Source of the DNA: Zelonia costaricensis | Taxonomy: Eukaryota > Euglenozoa > Kinetoplastea > Trypanosomatida > Trypanosomatidae | Direction: 5' to 3' | Assembly: GCA_030849075.1 (NCBI GenBank) | Contig: JASAOO010002991.1 | Coordinates: forward strand, 406-16,234 | DNA length: 15,829 nt | Shown: piece after piece, positions 7,963-13,432 of the stretch | How positions within the stretch are numbered: position 1 is the first letter of the stretch | How the letters are laid out: each line of letters begins with the position of its first letter | Made by a program: the position numbers and the translations under genes | The notes under the pieces: generated by a model | Database searches by the model: none | Seen by the model: only the letters and a program-made list of their open reading frames with translations | Told to the model about the DNA's origin: nothing

Positions 7963-8730
7963 TCAGCGCTTGGGCTGCGGCGACAGGCCGAACACAGAGG
8001 CGGCCATCACCGGCGGTACGGCCTCACCACCACCGCTGCCTCGCCCCGCTGCGCTCCACACCACTCCATCGGTGCCGCAGCTGCTGCTGGTGCGCTGCTG
8101 CGGCGACGACGGAGATGAAGCGCGGTCAGCGCTGGCGCCCCACGCCGGGCTCCTGCGCCCGCTTTCAGCGTCGACGTACCGCGCCGGCCACGTGGGCGAG
8201 GAGGACAGAGGCGAGGCGGCGAGCGACGGGGTGCTGGGCGGGGTGATGCCGTCCACCCCGTACTCCCAGTCCTCCCCGTCCTCCTCGCGGCTCACCGCAC
8301 CGGGGCGGGGCTGCCGAGCAAGCATCCGCTGCCGCAGCCGGTGGTGCAGCGGGTTCACCTGCGCGTCGGGCCGCTGCCGCTTGCGCCGGTTCTCCGGCAG
8401 CTGCATGAGTCCGTGGCTGTACTCGTGGAGAAAGGCGAAGAGAGCGGGGAGGGGCACCGACTGCACCTCTTTCGCCCCCACCACGGCGCGCGGGTTCGCA
8501 ACTGGCGCCCTCCGCAGCTGCTGCGGTGGCTGCTTAGCGACGTACTGCTGGCAGAAGTCCCGCACATCCGCCGCGGCCGTCGCGCGGTGCATGGCCTGCT
8601 CATGCACGAGCTCGCTGCAGCGGCGCTGCTGCCGCTCGACCTCATCCCGCAGGCCGGCGATTATCTGCTCGTACTCGGCCTCCGTCTGAGCCACCTGCCG
8701 GCGCCAGTACTGCTCCGTGTTGGTCGCCAT
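7963..8730 (-). CDS. Hypothetical protein with N-terminal coiled coil
   Basis: I do not recognise this 255-residue protein. Residues about 5-65 are rich in Glu, Gln, Arg and Ala with hydrophobic residues at heptad-like spacing, suggesting a coiled coil (for example EAEYEQIIAGLRDEVERQQR at 17-36). A second ordered block at about 90-137 (VPLPALFAFLHEYSHGLMQL, then a basic stretch NRRKRQR) could be a helical interaction site and a basic patch. From residue 145 on the protein is Ser/Pro/Gly-rich and probably disordered, with Ser-Pro and Thr-Pro pairs that could be phosphorylated. There is no signal peptide, membrane segment or catalytic motif. Steady GC3-type codon use, an ATG at 8730-8728 close to a pyrimidine-rich leader, and the same strand as all neighbours support a real gene. 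A cytoskeletal or flagellar scaffold role would be a guess. Confidence 0.75.
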   Translation of the reverse strand: MATNTEQYWRRQVAQTEAEYEQIIAGLRDEVERQQRRCSELVHEQAMHRATAAADVRDFCQQYVAKQPPQQLRRAPVANPRAVVGAKEVQSVPLPALFAFLHEYSHGLMQLPENRRKRQRPDAQVNPLHHRLRQRMLARQPRPGAVSREEDGEDWEYGVDGITPPSTPSLAASPLSSSPTWPARYVDAESGRRSPAWGASADRASSPSSPQQRTSSSCGTDGVVWSAAGRGSGGGEAVPPVMAASVFGLSPQPKR

Positions 8731-9682
8731 CGCGGTGGGGTTGGGTTAATGGGGGTAGGGGAGGGGAGGTGTTCAGAGGGCGCACACACAGGCGATCGAA
8801 TCAGAACCACTAAGACTGCGTGTGTGTGTTTGTGTATGCTAGAGATGCCAGAGGAAGGAAGGAGAAGATACCAGACAAGGGAAGCAACCCACGCACACGC
8901 ACACACGCACACACAGACAGACACACAGAGCTCCCACTATCTATACGGGGTGAAGGGCAGAGATGCACAAGTGCGGGCGAGCGACCCGGGCGAGTCGTGG
9001 AGAAGCGTACGAGTGCGCGTCACTTCACTGTGTGCGTGTGTGTTGAGGGTGAGAGAGGGGGGAGGGGGGAAGCTGGCAGGGAAACAAGCGCTGCGCACTG
9101 CTGTATCCTGCATATATATTTATGTGTGTGTGTGTGTGTGCGGAGACCGCGGAAGAACAGGGGAGGGGAAGGACAGAGAACAGTGGAGGGCGAAGTGGCG
9201 GCTGACGGAGTGGTGCAGAGCAGAGTCGCGGATGCACTGATGTTGTGCAAGCGCCTGCATGCAAAGGTGAGATGGAGGCCGCGAGAGAGGAAGAGGGTGC
9301 CCAGAGAGGGAAGAGAGTGGGGGGGGGGGAGGAGACGAGGAAGCACCCTCCGCTGGCCTTCGTTCTCGCTTTCCAAACGAAGAGGAGGTGTTTGCCTTCG
9401 TGGCTGTCTCTTGTTTGAGGTTGACGTGAATGACGTGCATGCTTCCGCCAAACGATAGCGTGCGAGCAAGCCTGCGTTGCACGGGTCGGTGTACGCCGGT
9501 CCACGCAGACCCCCCACCGCAACACAGCCACGCACACAACAAAATGGACGCGCGCCAGTGTGATCACCGTGACCCAACGAGGAGAGAGTCAAGAAGGGGA
9601 AGAAAACGGGCAGCCGCCACTCTCAGAGCAGAACACAAGCGCAGTGAGTGGGCCCACGCAGACATCGTGGAGGCGTGGGACC
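8731..9682. other. Intergenic region between the MCU-family gene and the coiled-coil gene
   Basis: No gene is supported. The region holds a TG array at 9123-9140, an imperfect CA-rich block at 8888-8927, TG-rich sequence at 8819-8838, and a G run at about 9318-9329. Open frames on both strands translate to low complexity and have no recognisable domains. It should contain the 3' UTR of the MCU-family gene and the 5' flank of the coiled-coil gene. Confidence 0.6.
8839..8872 (-). promoter_or_regulatory. Candidate spliced-leader acceptor for the coiled-coil gene
   Basis: The sense strand reads a C/T-rich stretch (8872-8841, including TCTTCTCCTTCCTTCCTCT) followed by AG at 8840-8839, about 108 bases before the ATG. 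Two further AGs lie at 8817-8816 and 8811-8810. Confidence 0.4.
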
Positions 9683-10258
9683 TCAGAGCCCTTCCAGGCT
9701 GCGCACGATGCGGTCCAGCTGCGCCACCTCGGCCCGGAGCGCCTCGTACGCCTGCGGGTCGAACTTCTTCGCCTTGTAAAGCTTGTCCCGCTTGCGAGTC
9801 TGCAGGAAGGACCGCAGCGACGCGTAGCCGAACTCGTGCTGCATTGTGCCGTACCACGCAATCGCCATCCACGTCGCGCTGTAGCCGAGAAGGTACGTGA
9901 TGGGCTCCACGAGGTTCCAGTCGAAGTGAACGTACGTCCAGTCGTACAGCACCACCGCCTGCAGCACCAGGAAGGCGAAGAGCTGCTTCATGAACTTGTC
10001 GGGGTAGTGGTAGGCAAGCTTGTCACACACCTCCTTCGTGCGCTCCAGCTCCGCCAGCGCCGCCCGCTTCGCCGTCAAGGTCGAGCGGAGGTGACCGTCA
10101 CGAGCGGCGCGCAGTGCGGCGGTGCTGTCGGAGGGGACCGCAGGCGCTGTGGTGTGCAGCCGCCGCGCCACAGCGGCCGCCCCGCGCATCGACCCAGAAG
10201 CAGCAGCAGCGGCGGCGGCGGCGGGGCAGCTCCGGCGGAGCAAGGCGAGCTGCAGCAT
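9683..10258 (-). CDS. Mitochondrial calcium uniporter family subunit (MCU-like, Asn filter variant)
   Basis: This 191-residue protein belongs to the MCU family of inner mitochondrial membrane calcium channels. Residues about 1-40 are Arg/Ala/Ser-rich with no acidic residue, a likely mitochondrial presequence. A helical segment (about 55-85) leads into TM1 (about 91-109), then the pore loop W114-N115-L116-V117-E118-P119-I-T-Y122 and TM2 (about 119-139), then a basic helix (RKRDKLYKAKKFD, 155-167) and a C-terminal coiled coil. The order and sequence after the pore match human MCU closely. The canonical pore is WDxxEP. Here the Asp is Asn while the Glu remains. The protein is far shorter than human MCU and has no room for its N-terminal domain. 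Trypanosomes have several MCU paralogs (MCU, MCUb, MCUc, MCUd) forming hetero-oligomers, and this is probably one of the short accessory ones. I cannot say which. The ATG at 10258-10256 gives the complete presequence. Confidence 0.9.
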   Translation of the reverse strand: MLQLALLRRSCPAAAAAAAASGSMRGAAAVARRLHTTAPAVPSDSTAALRAARDGHLRSTLTAKRAALAELERTKEVCDKLAYHYPDKFMKQLFAFLVLQAVVLYDWTYVHFDWNLVEPITYLLGYSATWMAIAWYGTMQHEFGYASLRSFLQTRKRDKLYKAKKFDPQAYEALRAEVAQLDRIVRSLEGL

Positions 10259-10319
10259 CTGCGAGCACCAGGGCGTGGGTGACTATGTGTGTATACGGGA
10301 TACGGCTGTACTTCACCCT

Positions 10320-10380
10320 CTTCGTGTGGAGCGGAGGGGCGCGAGGAGGAGGAGGAGGGGGGGGGGGGAGGGGAGCGAGG
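10320..10380 (-). promoter_or_regulatory. Candidate spliced-leader acceptor for the MCU-family mRNA
   Basis: A sense-strand pyrimidine tract of about 40 bases (10380-10331, including twelve C in a row and CTC repeats) is followed by AG at 10321-10320, leaving a 5' UTR of about 60 bases. Another AG touches the ATG directly (10260-10259), but it lies far from the tract. Confidence 0.45.
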
Positions 10381-10938
10381 CAGTGCGGTATCAGCGCTAG
10401 ACAGCTTGGGTTGCGCGTACGGCAGGGGACTGGGCACCGGCTCAAGTGCCATTTAGGGGAGCACCAAGAGTTGGAAGGGGTGAGGGGGGGGGGGGCAACC
10501 AGAGGAAGTGCACGACGCCGGGCAGTGGGACTACAGCGGGGTGCGGAGCAACCGCAGCATCGCGCAGTGCGTTCAAATTGCCCATTCCTTTTGGAGTCAT
10601 CCTCTCCCCTCACTTGCGCACCTCGACGCGCACACCGCGGGAACGTGCTCTTCGACCGTGCACGGCAACGTGAAGCGGAGGCTCATCGCGACTCCTGCGT
10701 CTCCTCGTCTTTCTGGTTCGTGTGAACGGAACGTCCGAGCTGGACGACTAAGTACTGGCAGCACATCGGCGAGGTGTGTGCATGTGTGCGGGAACGTGGG
10801 CACAAAGGCGCGTCCCTCGCTGTAAATGGGTAAGAGAAGAAGGGGGAGGGCGGCGGCGGCGGCGGGGGGGGGGTGAGATGACCTCGCTGACGGTGTCGTG
10901 CGATATCACATCGCCTCCGCCCTCCCGCCGGCTCTCGA

Positions 10939-10939
<1 letters not shown>

Positions 10940-10972
<33 letters not shown>
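10940..10972. repeat. (CA)16 microsatellite
   Basis: A perfect CA array of 33 bases on the plus strand, the longest in the window. It is UG in the transcript and lies about 270 bases downstream of the M16 stop codon. Confidence 0.95.
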
Positions 10973-10974
<2 letters not shown>

Positions 10975-11060
10975 GTCCGTGCGCGCTGCCAGCGCTTCTA
11001 AGTGCTAAAGGGAAACTCAAACGCCCCCCCTGCCGCCTCCGCCTCCGCTCCCCTGTCCAA

Positions 11061-11089
11061 GGGGGAGGGGGAGGGGGAGGGGGGGGGGG
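11061..11089 (+). repeat. Regular G-run repeat, strong G-quadruplex pattern
   Basis: The plus strand reads G5-A-G5-A-G5-A-G11, an unusually regular motif with single-base loops. On the sense strand it is a pure pyrimidine tract (C runs joined by T), about 150 bases after the M16 stop. It could fold as a quadruplex in the template strand or act as a processing signal. Confidence 0.8.
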
Positions 11090-11240
11090 CGCTGCTGCTA
11101 CGTGACACCGACTCGCGGCACCCGAACACCCACTGACCGAAGAACGTGTACACCCGGGCACGCCAACGCGCGCCTGGACGCACACCGCCAGCAGCGGCGC
11201 CATCACCAAAAAAGGCAGTTGGCACTTCCTTCTCTTCCCT

Positions 11241-12644
11241 TTAGGCGCGGTTGAGCGCGGCCACGGCCGGGAACGTGAAGCTGTCGCCCGTTGCGTACGT
11301 CGCCGGCTTCTGCGACGTCATCGCCTTCACCACCTCCTCCACGTTGGCCTTCGTGACGGCCTTGATGGCCTGCGTGAGCTCGTCTACAGTGTTCGTGGAC
11401 GTGGCGATGAAGTCGCAGTAGTCGCGCACCATGTCCACCTGCTCGTTCATCATCCGCGCGTAGGCGCAGTTGGCCGCGCGCTGGACGGCGGCGTCGCTAA
11501 TGGCGGCCGGAAAGGCGCTGGAAGCGGTCTGGATCATCTTCTCGATGTCCGCCGGGGCCCCGCGCACGGTGTAGCCGATCATGCCGGCGGAGGAGTAGGG
11601 GCGGTAGAACACCTGCGCTCCGTAGTACTGCGAGCCGCTGCGACTGCCCTGCGCGCTGCGCACCGCCTCCTCGTACAGCTCACGTGCGACGAGTGCCGTC
11701 GCGTACCCCTTCGCGCCCTCGTCGCGACCGTACGTCGTCACGCCAACGGCGCCGATCACGTCCGCCTGCATGTCCGGCATCGTGCCCATCGCACCAGCGC
11801 GGGCCTCGTAGTCGACGCGCTGGCGGCCCGGGTAGAACTGCGCTGCCTCGTTGCTGTGGGACAGCTTGGGGGCGGCGGCGCGGGCGTGGTGGGGGGCCTC
11901 GCTGGAGTGCTTGTACGGCAGCTTCTCGTACGCGGCTATGAGGGCGTCGTGCGGCACGTTGACGCCGGCGACGACGATGCGGCTTGGCTGGAAGTTGCCG
12001 GCCCAGTGTTCGAGCAGCGCCTTGTGGCTGCAGCGGTCGTTGGCGAGGCGCGGCACCATGCGCGGCGCACCGAGCGGCTCCTTGTAGAACGCCACCGTCT
12101 CCAGCTGGTCCACGGCGTACTCGCGCGGGTTCTGCCACCGCATCTCATCAAGTTGGTTGTCCATCGTGTCGCGGAACCGCTCGATGTCCGTCTCGTGGAA
12201 GCGCGGCGCGACGACGCCGGTGGCCAGCATCTCGAACGGCTTCTCCCACATGTCGCGGCGGCCCTCGGCCTTCCAGCTGAGGTAGCGCTTGCAGACCTCG
12301 CCGTGCCCGTACGCGTTGCCGGTCGCCCGCATCGTGCGGTCGATCTGGAAGAGGGAGCTGTCCATGTTGGACGTCTGCAGGGCGAAGCGCATGACGTAGC
12401 TCAGACCGGGGGTGGCGATGGGGTCGTACTTGGGCCCGGCGTCCGCGTAGACGCCGATGGACGTCACGGGGCCGTCGAGGTCGTGCGAGACGACGCGGAC
12501 ACCATTTGCCAGCTTCGTGGACTGCACCGCGCCGGGGCTGCGCGGCTTGCCCGCCGGCGTAATCGTCGTGCCGAAGACCTGCTTGAGGGACGGCTGCCCG
12601 AACTGGTACTCGTAGATACCGCGGCGTGCGGTGGCGCGCAGCAT
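11241..12644 (-). CDS. M16-family protein without zinc motif, cytochrome bc1 core-like
   Basis: This 467-residue protein has the size and fold signature of the M16 group, which includes mitochondrial processing peptidase (MPP) subunits and cytochrome bc1 core proteins. The N-terminal block at residues 44-70 (KLANGVRVVSHDLDGPVTSI, then GVYADAG) is typical. At the place of the zinc motif HxxEH it reads PGLSYVMRFAL (79-89), so Tyr, Arg and Phe stand where His, Glu and His would be, and it cannot bind catalytic zinc in the usual way. The Gly-rich substrate loop of MPP-alpha is not seen around residues 305-335. This favours a structural bc1 complex core 2-like subunit in the mitochondrial inner membrane, with a divergent MPP-alpha as the alternative. 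Residues 1-9 (MLRATARRG) look like a short mitochondrial presequence. The ATG at 12644-12642 is the natural start. Confidence 0.85.
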   Translation of the reverse strand: MLRATARRGIYEYQFGQPSLKQVFGTTITPAGKPRSPGAVQSTKLANGVRVVSHDLDGPVTSIGVYADAGPKYDPIATPGLSYVMRFALQTSNMDSSLFQIDRTMRATGNAYGHGEVCKRYLSWKAEGRRDMWEKPFEMLATGVVAPRFHETDIERFRDTMDNQLDEMRWQNPREYAVDQLETVAFYKEPLGAPRMVPRLANDRCSHKALLEHWAGNFQPSRIVVAGVNVPHDALIAAYEKLPYKHSSEAPHHARAAAPKLSHSNEAAQFYPGRQRVDYEARAGAMGTMPDMQADVIGAVGVTTYGRDEGAKGYATALVARELYEEAVRSAQGSRSGSQYYGAQVFYRPYSSAGMIGYTVRGAPADIEKMIQTASSAFPAAISDAAVQRAANCAYARMMNEQVDMVRDYCDFIATSTNTVDELTQAIKAVTKANVEEVVKAMTSQKPATYATGDSFTFPAVAALNRA

Positions 12645-12700
12645 GGCGGTGATCGGTTAAGGGTAGCTGGCGATGGTAGTAATATAAAAGTGAGAAGGTG

Positions 12701-12745
12701 CTTAGAGGCGGGAAGAGGGGGTGGGAGGGGTGGTGAAGGTTGGCA
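12701..12745 (-). promoter_or_regulatory. Candidate spliced-leader acceptor for the M16 mRNA
   Basis: A sense-strand C/T tract (about 12733-12704) is followed by AG at 12702-12701, about 56 bases before the ATG. A second AG at 12668-12667 follows a T-rich stretch and would leave only about 22 bases. Confidence 0.4.
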
Positions 12746-13349
12746 GCTCAGGTGACGGGCACGCACACGCGGACAATCGACTATGCCTACTAGGTCTGCA
12801 TCCGTGTGTACGTGTGTGTGTATGTGGTTAAGCGTGGAGGGAAAGAAGCACAGAGGATGTAGAGAGGGAGAAGAGTACCGGGGTGCGACGACTTCGAGAA
12901 CGTGCCTGGAGTTCGCGCGAGTCACTCGCGGCCTCCTTGCCCAACAAAGAAGGAAGGAGACTCGCAGCCGTGCTGCATCAGCGTGCCATGCGGCGCATTG
13001 TGAAGTCGGCCAGCTTACGCACCGATGCCTTGCAGGGACGTCGAGGTCGCCCAGCGTTCGACGGTGGCGGGTGACATCGGTGACGGCCAGCGCGCGCACA
13101 TCATCACAAATCCACACAAACGCACGCACTGTTTTTCGAGTTTCGCAACTGGGAAGTGCAATACGCGGAGACACCGGCACACACACACACACACGATCAT
13201 GTCCATCTCCGCAACGTGTGCGAGAGAGGAAGGAGGTGTGGGAGGGGAAGGGGAGGGGGGCGGGAATGAGAGCCAGAGGGACTCGGGGAGCGGGCTAGGG
13301 TGTGCCGTCGAGCGGGGGGGGGCGAGGGGCATCGGCCTGGCGCGTCAAG

Positions 13350-13371
13350 CACACACACACACACACACACA
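13350..13371. repeat. (CA)11 microsatellite
   Basis: A CA array of 22 bases on the plus strand, UG in the transcript, about 60 bases after the stop codon of the right-hand gene and so almost certainly in its 3' UTR. Confidence 0.95.
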
Positions 13372-13432
13372 ACAGACACACCGACACCAACAAGACGCAC
13401 CCCCTTGACTAACACTACTACACAGGCTCCGC

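Larger units (their letters stand above)
10259..11240. other. Intergenic region between the M16 gene and the MCU-family gene
   Basis: No gene is supported. It contains the longest dinucleotide array in the window (10940-10972), a very regular G-rich run (11061-11089), G-rich tracts at 10344-10373, 10484-10495 and 10858-10873, and GT-rich sequence at 10773-10790. Open frames across it are Pro/Arg or Gly-rich low complexity. It should hold the 3' UTR of the M16 mRNA and the splice signal of the MCU-family mRNA. Confidence 0.6.
12645..13432. other. Intergenic region between the tethering-like gene and the M16 gene
   Basis: No gene is supported. On the sense strand UG arrays (plus CA 13350-13371 and 13178-13194) lie just after the upstream stop codon, and CA-type sequence (plus TG 12804-12826) lies before the M16 start. 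A G-rich run at 13240-13264 is a sense pyrimidine tract. A small 7-bp-arm hairpin with a 1-base loop is centred near 12922 but is probably chance. Confidence 0.6.

Noticed and set aside
8485..8505. GGTTC-like element resembling a tRNA B box
   Set aside because: The match is incomplete, it lies inside a coding region, and no A box or cloverleaf accompanies it.
11856..12755. Plus-strand open frame opposite the M16 gene
   Set aside because: It is antisense to a recognisable M16 protein and has the composition of a reverse-frame shadow.
12915..12929. Short palindrome CGCGAGT-C-ACTCGCG
   Set aside because: Seven-base arms with a one-base loop are likely by chance in GC-rich DNA, and no neighbouring feature explains it.
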